Part shown: positions 35,208-46,308 of the stretch, piece after piece
How positions within the stretch are numbered: position 1 is the stretch's first letter
Layout of the letters: every line of letters starts with the position of its first letter
NCBI GenBank assembly: GCA_021613535.1
Contig: CP075493.1
Span: 8,308,001 to 8,372,000, forward strand
Source of the DNA: Adineta vaga
Taxonomy: Eukaryota; Rotifera
DNA length: 64,000 nt
Direction: 5' to 3'
Translations under genes and position numbers: made by a program
The notes under the pieces: model-generated
Database searches by the model: none
Seen by the model: the letters and a program-made list of their open reading frames with translations, nothing else
Told to the model about the DNA's origin: nothing

Positions 35208-36266
35208 TTTTTTGTCGATTGATTTGGATAAAACGAAGAATATGTTGATAGTTTTTGTAAAATCAAATGTTTATATACGAACTAAATAGCTCTTTCCAGA
35301 TGAATCACGTAATAGACAAGGTGAAATCAATGAGGCGTGAATACATTGTGATCGAAGATGAGTAAGGTTTACAATTATTTCATGAATAATGAAAGCGTAG
35401 GCAAAAATTATTCTCTAGTATTCATCTTGTTGAAGTTATTAAAATATTCCATATTATCAAATGTTTTATATAACGTTAAATCAGAATAATATGAGAAAAA
35501 CATATATTTTGCACCGCACTTGTACTGTCTACTATGAAAGAACACGTTTTCTTTGTGAATATTCCATCTAGATATATTCATTCATGCTTATAGAATGACG
35601 TTTGATATGATTATTTAAATACTGTAAACTTTCTGTTGATCGTGACAGAAGAGTTTGTTATGTTGTGTCTCAAAAACATACACTTTCAATCATTTTTTTT
35701 CGATTGAAAAATTTCTCTATTTACTCAAATAAATAAATGTTTCACCTTATTTCGGAAGGAATTTATATGAATATAAAAGAAAAAGTAGAAACTATAGACG
35801 TCTATATGACATTTTTGTTTTGCTGACAGAATTTCTGTTCTGAAAAATATCGTTCTTCCATTTTTTTTTCTTTCTGTCCTCCTTGTCATAACCCCGTTTT
35901 CTGTTTTTATCGCTGACGGGTTGTTACTATCAGTGGCCACCGCTACGTTCTTCATCTATCGTAGTAGATCGTATAGTCAGGCGCCTCGTTTTACTAAAAT
36001 ATAGAATAAAGACGACATATTTTTGACGTTTAATGTTGGTTAGAAAATCAATACATTGCGAGTAATTTTATTGAAAAAAAAGGAAGAAATCAAATCGAAA
36101 TTATTTTAAGATGTGTATCATTTAATAACTTGATGTAGCCCTATATATAAGTACGTGATGGTAATTAGGATGATGTTATTCTTCTTCACAAATTGCATAG
36201 ACCATTATAACGTCAATCTTGCTTTCGAACATAAATATACATTTTTGTTTTAGATTTTTATACAAT
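35208..36266. other. Divergent intergenic region with a probable 5'-UTR intron acceptor
   Basis: This lies between two divergently transcribed genes. The sequence TTTTGTTTTAG ends at about 36253, 13 bases before the ATG of the NYN gene, so its 5' leader is probably spliced. A minus-strand open frame at 35725-35955 has no domain. Confidence 0.5.
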
Positions 36267-37628
36267 ATGGCGAGGGCAACCATTGGTAGTACTGCTATGG
36301 AAATGAAAACTTTTACAGACTGTATGTATTTTATAAATGGTCACTGCAAATTAAATGATAAGTGTCGATATCGTCATTGTCCCACTGCTATTGCACAAGT
36401 AAAGAATTGTTTTAAATGGCCAAAAATTTGTCGAGATGCTAAATGTCCTTATCGACACCCTGCACCACCGCCTAGAAATATTGAAAAAAATAAAAATAAA
36501 TTCTCATCAGAACCAAAAACGACTTCCACACTAATATCATCACCACCGAAATTACAACAAGAAGGTTTAATTAGTTTCTTTTGGGATATTGAAAATGTTC
36601 CTATACCAAAAGCACAAAAACCATTCGATATTGTTCAACGTATTCGACAAAAACTAGTTATCGATGTTGGATTACGTGAATATAGTTTTTCATGTTTTTG
36701 TAATAGTACAACTATATCGCAAGAGAATCAATTGAACTTGTTTCACGCTAATGTACGTATTGTACATGTACCTGATCGAAAATCAGGAGCAGTTGATCGT
36801 CAGATTATGTTAGAATTAGATCGTTTTGAACGAGCTCATCGACCTCCGGCAACAATTGTTCTAATCTCTGGTGATATTGATTTTGTCGGTAAATTAAGTG
36901 ATCTTCGTCATCAAGCTGGCTTTCATGTTATTGTTATACATAATAAACCGGCAAAAGAAGAATTAAAAGCAACAGTGAATGCTCATTATCCATGGGAATT
37001 ATTTACGCAAAAATCAACAAATGAAGTCAATAATCTTCCAAGTTTAATGACTGAATTAGCATCACGTGCGCCCCAACCATATCGAATGAATACTCAAAAT
37101 AAGGATGGTCTTTTACATCAAGTCGAATCGGCAAACATGCGTGCACCAACACCGGTAAGATCTCGACCAAATCCTGTAAAAAAACAAACATATCCGTGTC
37201 CTAAATGTTCAAGTGAATTTGATTCGATTCAAGCTGTTCGACAGCATCAGGAAGCAAAAGATCATTTATTTGATTGTCCTGGTTGTGACGAACTTTTCAC
37301 TACACTTGACGGTCAGACTCAACATAAAAAAGCGAAAGGCCATTACGATGCTGAATATAATTGTGGACAATGTAATCGTCGATTTAATCAACTTGATAGT
37401 TTAAATCAACATCAGAGAGCTACAGGTCATAATGGATTTGCAAGTCCAGTGAGCAATATCTCTGATGGATTTTTTCATGAACCATTTGTTTTATTATCAC
37501 AACCGCCAACACCTCCAAAGATAAATAAAACTACAAGTGATATTTTAGAAGATGCAGCAATGACTGTTATTCAACAAGGTATTGCTGCTCTTGTTCAACA
37601 TTATCCGACGATGTTTAACAAAAAATAA
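36267..37628 (+). CDS. NYN-domain putative endoribonuclease with two CCCH and three C2H2 zinc fingers, 453 aa
   Basis: The coding region is a single exon, unusual among its intron-rich neighbours. Two CCCH fingers come first: C19-x7-C27-x5-C33-x3-H37 and C48-x6-C55-x4-C60-x3-H64. Next is a NYN/PIN-like nuclease domain: FFWDIENVPIPK (Asp107), SGAVDRQIMLELD (Asp177) and LISGDIDFVGKL (Asp203, Asp205). These are the acidic positions expected to bind metal in MARF1-type nucleases. Three C2H2-type fingers follow with CPKC, CPGC and CGQC, each closed by H-x5-H. The family cuts RNA. MARF1 itself lacks this arrangement of fingers, so I call it NYN family rather than MARF1. I chose ATG 36267 because the preceding bases look like an intron acceptor. 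Role in RNA turnover or transposon silencing is inference. Confidence 0.85.
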   Translation: MARATIGSTAMEMKTFTDCMYFINGHCKLNDKCRYRHCPTAIAQVKNCFKWPKICRDAKCPYRHPAPPPRNIEKNKNKFSSEPKTTSTLISSPPKLQQEGLISFFWDIENVPIPKAQKPFDIVQRIRQKLVIDVGLREYSFSCFCNSTTISQENQLNLFHANVRIVHVPDRKSGAVDRQIMLELDRFERAHRPPATIVLISGDIDFVGKLSDLRHQAGFHVIVIHNKPAKEELKATVNAHYPWELFTQKSTNEVNNLPSLMTELASRAPQPYRMNTQNKDGLLHQVESANMRAPTPVRSRPNPVKKQTYPCPKCSSEFDSIQAVRQHQEAKDHLFDCPGCDELFTTLDGQTQHKKAKGHYDAEYNCGQCNRRFNQLDSLNQHQRATGHNGFASPVSNISDGFFHEPFVLLSQPPTPPKINKTTSDILEDAAMTVIQQGIAALVQHYPTMFNKK

Positions 37629-38503
37629 TGAATCAAAAATTCATTGATTCAATTATTCTTTTACTACTCTTTATTTTTCGATAGATTAATAATAGTATGA
37701 TAAAAGAGTAATTTGATCTTCGAATAGAAAGAAAAAGCAACTACTTTTTTTTTCTCATTTAAAAGGTCAATTTTCATTTTTACTTATCTCAAGCATTCTT
37801 GATTGATAAGTAAACTAAATATGTATATAGTTTGCGATTTTCAAAATTGATCGTACTTATTTCTATCACACTGAAATCAATCGAAAAATCAGTATGTATG
37901 TGAATACATATCGATTGGTTCAGTGTCTTTTTTTTTAAATTGTATTCCAATTTTTTCATTAATTAGAAATTTGTAATCGCTTCATAATAATTATTTAATG
38001 AATAAAAGAATCAATTCATTACCAGAACAAAATGTCGACAAGATTAAAGAACGTATTCCAATAAAATGTCATGAATTTCATAATAAGACTAACATCGAAC
38101 AGTTCGTTAATCTTTGATGTCGCTTTTTATTTCTTGTCAATTAAACTAATATGCTTAGTAATTTCATCTTCTATGTAATAGTATCTCTAAATTTAACCGT
38201 TCATGAATGTCAAATTGACTTAGAATCTTTGTTTTATTTTTATTTCACGAAAAGAAAAGAAGAAAAAAAAGAAATACATATAAAAGAAGCTGGTGAATCC
38301 TATAGATTATTGATTTGATTAATGCTAATGTTACGATATGACCATCATCGTCATCGTTCACTCGAAGTTGTCATGTTTGATCACTGACGCAAAAGAGAAA
38401 ACGCTTTTTGAGCACACATACAAATGAAAACTGAAAATGAAATATGCAATTAGAATGACTAGATGACGAGAAGAACATGAAAGAATTGATTTGCAATAGA
38501 AGA
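37629..38503. other. Spacer between convergent genes
   Basis: This AT-rich stretch contains the 3' ends of the NYN gene and the MFS gene. I see no gene, RNA or repeat of note. Confidence 0.5.
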
Positions 38504-40702
38504 TCATGCTATTTGTGAAGATGATTTTGATAAATCATTTTCTACTGTACGATTTTGTTCATCCGATAGACAAAGAACATTTGTTGAGCTTGTATCATAA
38601 CGACGTTGTGAATCCAGATTCGATGATGAATTACATTTCGAATTTTTATTATATAAAGATTCATTTTGTTCATCATCATGTTGTACGAGTGTAACATAGC
38701 AATTTTTTGATGATAAAGGTAATGCGGAATCATCATTTTCATCTTCAATTGATGAACTATTATTCAGAATATTATTATTTGTATCGTTTCGATCGGATAC
38801 ATCAGATTTTAGTGATAATGGACGTAAACGTTTTAATATGAAGAATAATGCAATAAGAGTAAGAACTGTCAATACAAGCATAGTCGTCATCATAATATGA
38901 AGACGGTTAAGAAGTGCTGCGGCAAATATTGGACCAACTAGCAAGAAAAAAAGAGTTTGAAAAAAAAACTGATACGAGTATTGGTCTACTTACTTATAGT
39001 TCCAATGCCCATGATAAATCGTTGAATACCTTGTGAGAAACCTTGTAATTCTTTAATAGTCAATTTTGTAAATATGGATACACTAGTTGCGGCTAAAAAT
39101 GGTAAACCAAGTAAATCAAGTATGACAAAAACAATAAACATTGAAAATAAACGCATATCGATAACACCTTGACTTGATTTGCCTGACCAACCAAATGAAT
39201 GTGATGCCCAAGTAAAAAATACTCCTATTATACAACCAAGTGTTAATGATATAAAACCAAAGACAAGTAAAAATCTATCTTCAAAACGTTTCGATAAGAC
39301 AAAAACGAGCAGAATATAAACAATAATAATTTCTAAACCAGCAAAAGCAAATAAACCAGATGTATGTACAGTATTCCAGCCGAAATGTTCTTCGGTAAAT
39401 GCTGCTACTATTGTTTCTAATGCTGTTTGATTAAAATAAGCAATAAATGTGGCAAAAAACAAGACAAACATTTCCACTCGAATATACTGTTCACGATAGG
39501 TTTTTGATGACACATTTTTTTGTTCTTGTCGAGATGGATGATCTGATCGAGTATATTTATGTTTGGGAGAATCATTTGATGTTGATGGTCCTGTTGTTGT
39601 TGATGGTGTTCGATCATAGAAACAAAACCAACAAACAATATGAAGAATCAACCAAATAGAAGCCATTAAAAATCCAGGACCATTCAAATTATTGACATGA
39701 ACATTACCTAAAATAATTGATGTTCAAAAATATTTTTCAAAGAAAACAACAACAAACCGATATAAAAATCCATTTTACGAACAAGTAATGTAAAACATGG
39801 ACCAACTAATAACCCTAGAAAAATAGATAGATTTAGAAAATAAAACAAAGCTGACACCCATTATTTCAATTGATTAATGGATATTGAAAAATGAAGCTAT
39901 ACCGAGTTGCCGACATCCAAGAATGATTGCAATGGCTTTTGTTCGATCTTTTTCAGTTGTTCGATGAGCTACATCAGCAAGAATCTAATAAAAGACAAGA
40001 AAAACAATCAGATGTTGATGAACTATTATAAAACATGTCTCTTACTGGAGGTACAGCTCCCATACCAACACCAGCAATCAATCGACCCAAAAGAACAATA
40101 TGAATATTATTTGTGACAAAATAGAGAATATTTCCACCAATTTCAAAAACATTTGATGCAAGAATAAGAATTTTTACTTTGCCAGTCATATCGGAAATCT
40201 TTCCCATAATGACACCTGTGATTGCACCTGAAATACTGTACGATGATAAGATTAAACCGACATAAATTGGAACTGATGTCATTGTCTTAACATAATCGAA
40301 AGCGGTAGGTAAAATAACTGCATATTCGACGCCTGTCATAAAAGCAAACAGACATATTGTGCCGAATGTTAACATGACACGTCGATGACCGTGTGTCCAA
40401 CGAAAAAAATCAGCTGAATGTGTAATGGATTCTTTAGGTTGCTTGTCTTCATCATCATCTTCTATCACATTTTCAAGATGAACAGACGAATTCTTTGGAT
40501 AGTCTTTATATGCTGTTGTATCTGGCGAATGTATAGATGAAGTTTTGGAATTGTTTGCCAATGGTGAATAGGATTGTCTGACAGTTATAAATGCTTCATT
40601 GCACGTATCTTCAGAAAGCAAATGTTCCGATTTTGATACGACATCTGCTTCTTGACTACTCAGTGATGAACGACGATGTGAATCCAACAGAGATCCGTGC
40701 AT
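38504..40702 (-). CDS. Major facilitator superfamily transporter, MFSD8/CLN7-like
   Basis: The protein is about 650 residues. The start at 40702 (MHGSLLDSHRRSS) leads into a cytosolic Ser/acid-rich N-terminal tail of about 115 residues. Transmembrane helices begin at RRVMLTFGTICLFAF. MFS motif A-like sequence GVIMGKISDMTGKVKI lies between helices 2 and 3, and LLGRLIAGVGMGAVPP marks helix 4, as in MFSD8. Six more helices follow the central loop near 39600. A long acidic/Ser-rich C-terminal tail (about 38504-38815) ends in SSSQIA. MFSD8 is a lysosomal chloride/anion transporter-type protein. The match here is by layout and helix-4 motif, so another MFS branch is possible. Four or five short introns are present, for example between IIGxx and LLVGPCFTLL near 39810. 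Confidence 0.78.
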
Positions 40703-42509
40703 ATCTTCGTTTGTACCCAAATCTAAACGATACAAGTAAAATTAAGAATGCATTAGGAAACCAATCTGCTAATTATTTATACAAATATGTATTTATATTC
40801 TACAACGGAAAAAAAGACATAAGAACTTGTTTAACTTATAAACTATGTTTGTTGTTATGTATCATTATATCTATTATTCTAAGGCAAATAATACCATCTT
40901 ATGAATAGTCAATGTTGTAACAAAAAAAAAAACAGAAAGAGAGAGATACAAAATACGCATAAAATGTAGAAGTAACAGTCGAGCAATGGGCACAGAGACA
41001 TCATCATCATCATCATCAACAACAACAACAACAGATTTTTTTCTCTTTCTCAGCCGGTCGACGCATCGTTTGTTGTTAGCAATGGAAGGAATAGAGAATT
41101 GTATGCATAGTAAAAGAAATAAACGCGGAGGTTCCTTCGATGAAGATTCCTTTTCTTTCCTCTTTTCCTCTCGTCGTCTTCTCAATAGCGTTTTTTTCTT
41201 TCATAGAAAAGAAAAAGGCACATGTGAGTCAAAGATCTCCTCGCTGCACTATTTTAATTCAATCACACAACAAGGCATCACTAAAAACGCAAAACTTAAA
41301 TAAAAAAGAATACAGACAGAAGTATCAATATTTGTTATGAAGAAAATAGCAAATGACATTCAAATTTATTAATATGATTCCTTCAGGCGATTGAATACGC
41401 AACTCATAGATCGCATCTAAACGGCAAGTGTTGTTCGATGTTATTGTAACTTATATAGTCATTAGAAATGGTTCGATAAGTGTTTTTTGACTTCATGATG
41501 AACTCTATTTTTTTCTACATCACATCCATCGGTAATCAAGGACAACTAAAAAAAGACCTTGAAGCTTTAATAAAATTTTATTTCGAGTTTATATAAATAA
41601 AATAGCGTTTGTAAGATTTCTAGTACACAATGAATATGATCAAAACCAAACAAATAGCATAATAAACTATTAACGAACCTGGTGTGTAAACCATTTCTTG
41701 TTAACCAATAGTGTAGTGACTATAGACGAAAAGAAGTAATATGTATTATTATTGTTTGATTAGCATAGCATATAAATAACAATCAATACGACACGTTTGT
41801 TTGCAACTTATTTCACTGTTCTAATAATAGTTTGTTTATTAGATGTGTTGTAATCGTGATTGACTGAGGAAATAAAAAGGTAGTCGTAGTCGATGTCCTT
41901 TGTTTCGCTGCTGTGGTTCTTATGTATATACACACACCGTTTGCGTGTCATTTGATGTATCTACGCGAACAAATCCTCTTTTCGTTCTTGTAATTGCGAT
42001 GATAAGAAACGCATCAAAAAAACTGAATTTGATTCGAATAGAATAGAGCCAAGTAAGAAGAACAAGAAGAAGAGGAAGAAGATGTAATCTGTAATGATAG
42101 GAAAAAAAACAATGAATCTTTTGTTTCGTAAATTTGAATGATCAATCTCAATGATTACACGTCAAGGTTTGAAGTCGAAAAAAAATGATTTTTTTTATTC
42201 TCACATGATAGTTATAATAACAAAAAAGAAGAAAGAAAAAAAAAGAAAATGGCAATAGGTATAACAGGTTCATCATATAAATATATGTTTCTTTTTTTGA
42301 AATAAATTGTTTAGTTGTTCAATACTGTGAGAATGAAAAAAGAGATAACAGACCTTATCAGAATGAAAGCAAAAAGAACAAAACAAATTGAACTATACAT
42401 TAAATAAGAAGTGAAAACTAACAACAAAAACAGAAAACATCGGTAAGAAAGAGAAAAAAAAATCACCGTCTTGTAAGTGAAGAAAAAGGCAGCTTTTGTC
42501 TTCAAGTAT
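40703..42509. other. 1.8 kb intergenic, no supported gene
   Basis: (TCA)n/(CAA)n trinucleotide repeats lie near 41002-41032. GA- and T-rich runs are frequent. The frames at 40986-41303 on either strand are products of these repeats. The left end should hold the promoter of the MFS gene. Confidence 0.5.
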
Positions 42510-43353
42510 TTATCGTGACCAAGTCATACTGGTTGGCGTTCTTCGATCAGTAAAAAACGATCGAAGTAATAACACAGTACCAATTGCTACAATAATAACG
42601 AGAATAAGTTGTCCTAATGACCAAATTTGTACACGTTCTTGAAGATCTTCAGCACGTGCACGACCGGTTGCTTCACGTAAACGATGATGTGTTTGATAAT
42701 CAATAGCTGATTCGAGATTACGATGAATATTTCCTACTTTTGATTCGATCTAATTACAAAAAAGACAGAAATGAAGTTTAGCAATTGAGAATTTCATATT
42801 CTTTTCTAACAAACCATTGTTAATGCACCTTCAGCAACACGTGGATTTGCACTACCAATTTCATGTTCTGGATCACCATCAACTCTCCAATCTATAATTT
42901 ATAGAAAATTTTCTTTTGATCGTTGAATTCTTTACTTATTCATACCCATATAAATGACTTTATGTGTATACGTAGAAAATTCATTACTGAAACAAAACTC
43001 GTACACTCCATCTTCTTCTGCCGTTCGTTCAATTTGATCATATTGTTTTTTTGTTACTTGGTATAAAATTTTACCCGATGGACTTTTTAATTCTAAATCA
43101 ACATCATAATTACCACCAGTAACAACCTATTCAATGGAAAAAGAAAAGGATGACTTGCATTAGAAAAACAAAATCCATGAAATTAGAAGTGATTTACTTG
43201 AAATTCTAATACATATTTGGAACCAGTTTTAAGATTTTCATGAAAACAGTCTTTTGCATTATCCGGCAATTCAAATGTTAATTCATTCGAAGAAATTTCA
43301 CGAAACAAAACTGTTATGAAAAACAATGGAATATAGAATGCCGAGTTTAACAT
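42510..43353 (-). CDS. TMED7: p24/TMED family cargo receptor, TMED7/TMED3-like
   Basis: About 215 residues in several exons. The signal peptide is [15 protein letters not shown], followed by a GOLD domain ([20 protein letters not shown], then [19 protein letters not shown] and [16 protein letters not shown]). A coiled-coil stalk runs through [20 protein letters not shown]. There is one C-terminal membrane helix ([20 protein letters not shown]) and a short cytosolic tail [15 protein letters not shown]. The FF motif after the helix fits COPII binding, and the tail resembles TMED7 FFSDKRTTT. The protein cycles between ER and Golgi. The two GOLD cysteines are present. It starts 280 bases from the divergent TTC8 gene. 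Confidence 0.92.
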
Positions 43354-43633
43354 TGTCTAGAAGAAAAAATTGAAAAAAAACAAAGAAAGAAACGATATGA
43401 AGGATTAGCCCAAATATGATTTCATTTTGAAACTTGTATTTTATACACGTATTGCATGTCTTATCAATCAGCCAATCAGTCATTTACGACCACATCATCG
43501 TTAATGAATGAAACTACTTTTGATTAGATGTCGCCACATGCTTATTTCTTAGCAACAAGTCACACTAGGATTTAAGGTATGGTAGAATTCTGACAAGGAA
43601 AACATCTAAATAGAAAATAATTAGTCAAAAAAT
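43354..43633. promoter_or_regulatory. Shared 280 bp divergent promoter region (TMED / TTC8)
   Basis: Both start codons face away from this 280 bp spacer. It contains GCCAATCAG at 43471-43479, a CCAAT-box match. A bidirectional promoter is inferred from spacing only. Confidence 0.45.
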
Positions 43634-45998
43634 ATGCCAGATATAGATTTACTTTTCCAAGCAATAAGTTTATTTCGTCGTCGTCAATATGAACCATGTG
43701 TTGAAGTGACTACTCGACTACTTACAAAGAATCCAAATGATCAAGTATATAGTTCAATTGAACTAAAATTCATCATAAAAAATATAAATCTCTTTCGTAG
43801 GTTGCATGGCTACTAAAAATGCGTGCATTAACCGAACAAGTATATGTCGATGAGACTGAAATTGCTGATGATGGTCTTGCAAATATGTTAGATGAAAATG
43901 CATTTCATCAAGCACCTATGCCTGGTACATCGATGAGACAACCAACAGCAAATCCAAATACAGGAATGAATGGACCAAGTCCAGCAATGAGACCAATGAC
44001 AATGACTGGTCGACCAATCACAGGTATGCTTCGATTAAATACTCAATCAACGCAAGGTGGTAAAAGTATGGAAAATGTTTTAAAAACTGCTCGAACAGCT
44101 GCAACAGCAAGACCTGTAACAACAGCAACAGGTCGTTTTGTTCGACTTGGAACAGTAGGTTTCATATTTTTTTTAGAATAGATGAAATATTCGAGGAAAA
44201 TTATCTCAGAAAGAAGAAAAAAAAAAAGAAATACAGATTGTTTCTTATTTTAAATCATTTGCTGGTGTTACATTAATTCCAAATTTCATTGGTGTATTAT
44301 TTTCTTCATTATCACCACAAATACATCGACAATTGAGACGATACTCTGGCATAGTTAAATATTCTTGAATATCACGTAAAAACTCGGATGAACTTGTTTG
44401 ACATCGAGATATTTCTTTACTTGCATCACAACAACATTTACAATCAACAAATGAAACATTAAAATGATCTTTTAAATAACCAGTTGATGCTTCTTGATGT
44501 TGATTATCATTCGTAATAGTTGGAGACGTATTTGAGATACAACTCATAATTACGAAAATAGAAAGATTGAAAAGAAATTAACGCGCCTTTATCTATTTAG
44601 GCATCTATGTTGAGTACACCTGATGGACCATTTATTCAAGTTGGTCGATTAAATCTTCCTAAATATGCACAAAATCAAGGATTAGCTCGATCACTTTTTG
44701 AACATTTATTTCATCATGCAAATGATGTTCGCACGGTATGATATTAAGAAAAAGATCTTTCATTGTATTCTTTTGTTTATCAAGGCGCAACAATTAGCAA
44801 TACATGCGAATGAAAATGCCCAAAACAAAGATTGGTGGTGGTTAGTACAAATTGGGAAATGTTATCATCGGTACGTAAGAATAATTTTTTTTTTATATTT
44901 ATCAATTCGAAAGAACTATTTTGTGTTATTATCTTTTAGTTTGGATATGTTTCGTGATAGTGAAAAACATTATCTTCTATCTATAGAAGTTCATCCGATG
45001 ATTGATACATATCTCTATTTAGCTAAAGTTTATCTTCGTCTCGACCAACCATTACTTGCTATTAGCAGATTACAAGAAGGATTGGAAAAATTTCCTCAAG
45101 AACCATGCTTAGTTCAAGCTATTGCACGTATTCATGAGGTTTGTTTAAACCAATCTTTATAACTATGAAAAATCTTTCTTCCTAGGGTTTAAATGATATG
45201 ACACAAAGTATTGACTATTATCGACAAGTTTTGAAATTAGATAATACAAATATTGAAGCAATCGCTTGTATAGCTGCTAATCATTTTTATAATGATCAAC
45301 CGGAAATTTCGTTAAAGTTCTATCGTCGCCTATTACAAATGGGTGTAACAACATCAGCTGTATTTACAAATGTTGCCTTGTGTTGTTTTCATGCTCAACA
45401 ATATGATATAATTGTTGCTTGTTTCTTAAAAGCATTAGCTGCTGCAACAACCGATGAAGATAGAGCAGAAATTTGGTATAATATTGGTGAAATGGCCTTA
45501 GTATGTTTGAAATGTAGTCTTTAATTTCATTAATTGACTACATATTTTCATTTTAGTATACATCAGATATTCAATTTGCAATACAATGTTTTCGTTTGGC
45601 ACTTGTTTATAATAATGATCATGCTGAAGCATATAATAATTTAGGTTTAGTAGAAATACAACGAAATAATCATGAAATTGTAAATAGTTCTTCTCCTCTC
45701 CTTTTGTTACAAATTGGAAACTTGTTGTTATTTAGGGTCGAGCTTATTTGCAAACAGCACAAAGTCTTGCTCCACATATGTTTGAACCCTATTATAATTT
45801 TGGCAAATCAATGTATCAAGTAAATAAATAGTTTATTTTCAGTTTCGATTCTAAACTATTCGATTTATTTCTTTCATTTAGCAAGGTGACTTACAAAGTA
45901 GTCTTCGTGCAATAAAAACTTCACTTGAAATTTATAAAAATCATTCCGATTCCAAACATATTTTCAAAGAATTAACACAAATGTTCGCAGAACTTTAA
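43634..45998 (+). CDS. TTC8: TTC8 / BBS8, BBSome tetratricopeptide protein
   Basis: This BBSome subunit takes part in ciliary membrane trafficking. MPDIDLLFQAISLFRRRQYE begins the protein, matching WSYFRRRKF of vertebrate BBS8. Conserved blocks follow: MRALTEQVYVDE, MLDENAFHQAPMPGTSMR, RPITGMLRLNTQS, GRFVRLGT joined to ASMLSTPDGPFIQVGRLNLP, KDWWWLVQIGKCYHR, IEAIACIAANHFYNDQPEIS, LKFYRRLLQMG, ALVYNNDHAEAYNNLGLVEI, then LAPHMFEPYYNFG. TPR repeats fill the C-terminal two thirds, in about nine exons. The stop is TAA at 45996-45998. Introns are short except 44155-44600, which contains an antisense ORF. Presence of BBS8 implies a ciliated animal. Confidence 0.96.
44245..44547 (-). CDS. Nested antisense cysteine-rich ORF inside a TTC8 intron, 100 aa
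   Basis: A complete ATG-to-stop frame of 100 codons lies wholly within TTC8 intron 44155-44600 on the opposite strand. It has nine cysteines at residues 3, 36, 38, 39, 40, 49, 73, 75 and 77, in two clusters written CKCCC and CRCICG. There is no signal peptide or membrane segment. CxC and CCC clusters can bind metal, as in metallothioneins, but length and acidic/Asn-rich composition are not typical. The host intron is several times longer than the others in the gene, as if it had to accommodate the insert. I do not recognise a family. Whether it is expressed is unknown. Confidence 0.42.
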   Translation of the reverse strand: MSCISNTSPTITNDNQHQEASTGYLKDHFNVSFVDCKCCCDASKEISRCQTSSSEFLRDIQEYLTMPEYRLNCRCICGDNEENNTPMKFGINVTPANDLK

Positions 45999-46308
45999 TA
46001 AAAGAGAATCTAAATGTCGTTTTGTAAATAAATCTTATTCTATATTGCAATATTTATGTTTGTTGTTGTGAAATTATAATGTGACTTAATTGACAGACAT
46101 ACAATCTTTCTTTATCTTTTGTTTTACAAACTGTCGTTGAAATACATGTATTCTTATTTTTTTCTCATTCAATAAACCACTATCAGAGATTGAAATCATG
46201 CAAATTGATTTGCATCGTAAATCAAAATCACAGTTGTTACCTACCGTCTCTCACTCTCCTCTCTCTCCTCATATCGATTTACATATCACATAGAAAACAA
46301 ATTATATA
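45999..46308. other. Spacer between convergent TTC8 and SLC45-like genes
   Basis: It contains the 3' ends of both genes and a CT-rich run near 46250-46268. I see nothing else. Confidence 0.5.
46027..46032 (+). terminator. Polyadenylation signal of TTC8
   Basis: AATAAA lies about 30 bases after the TTC8 stop codon. Confidence 0.55.

Noticed and set aside
43545-43570. RFX X-box for a ciliary gene (GTCGCC and AGCAAC half-sites upstream of TTC8)
   Set aside because: The two half-sites are about 14 bases apart instead of the 0-3 required, so this is not a valid X-box.
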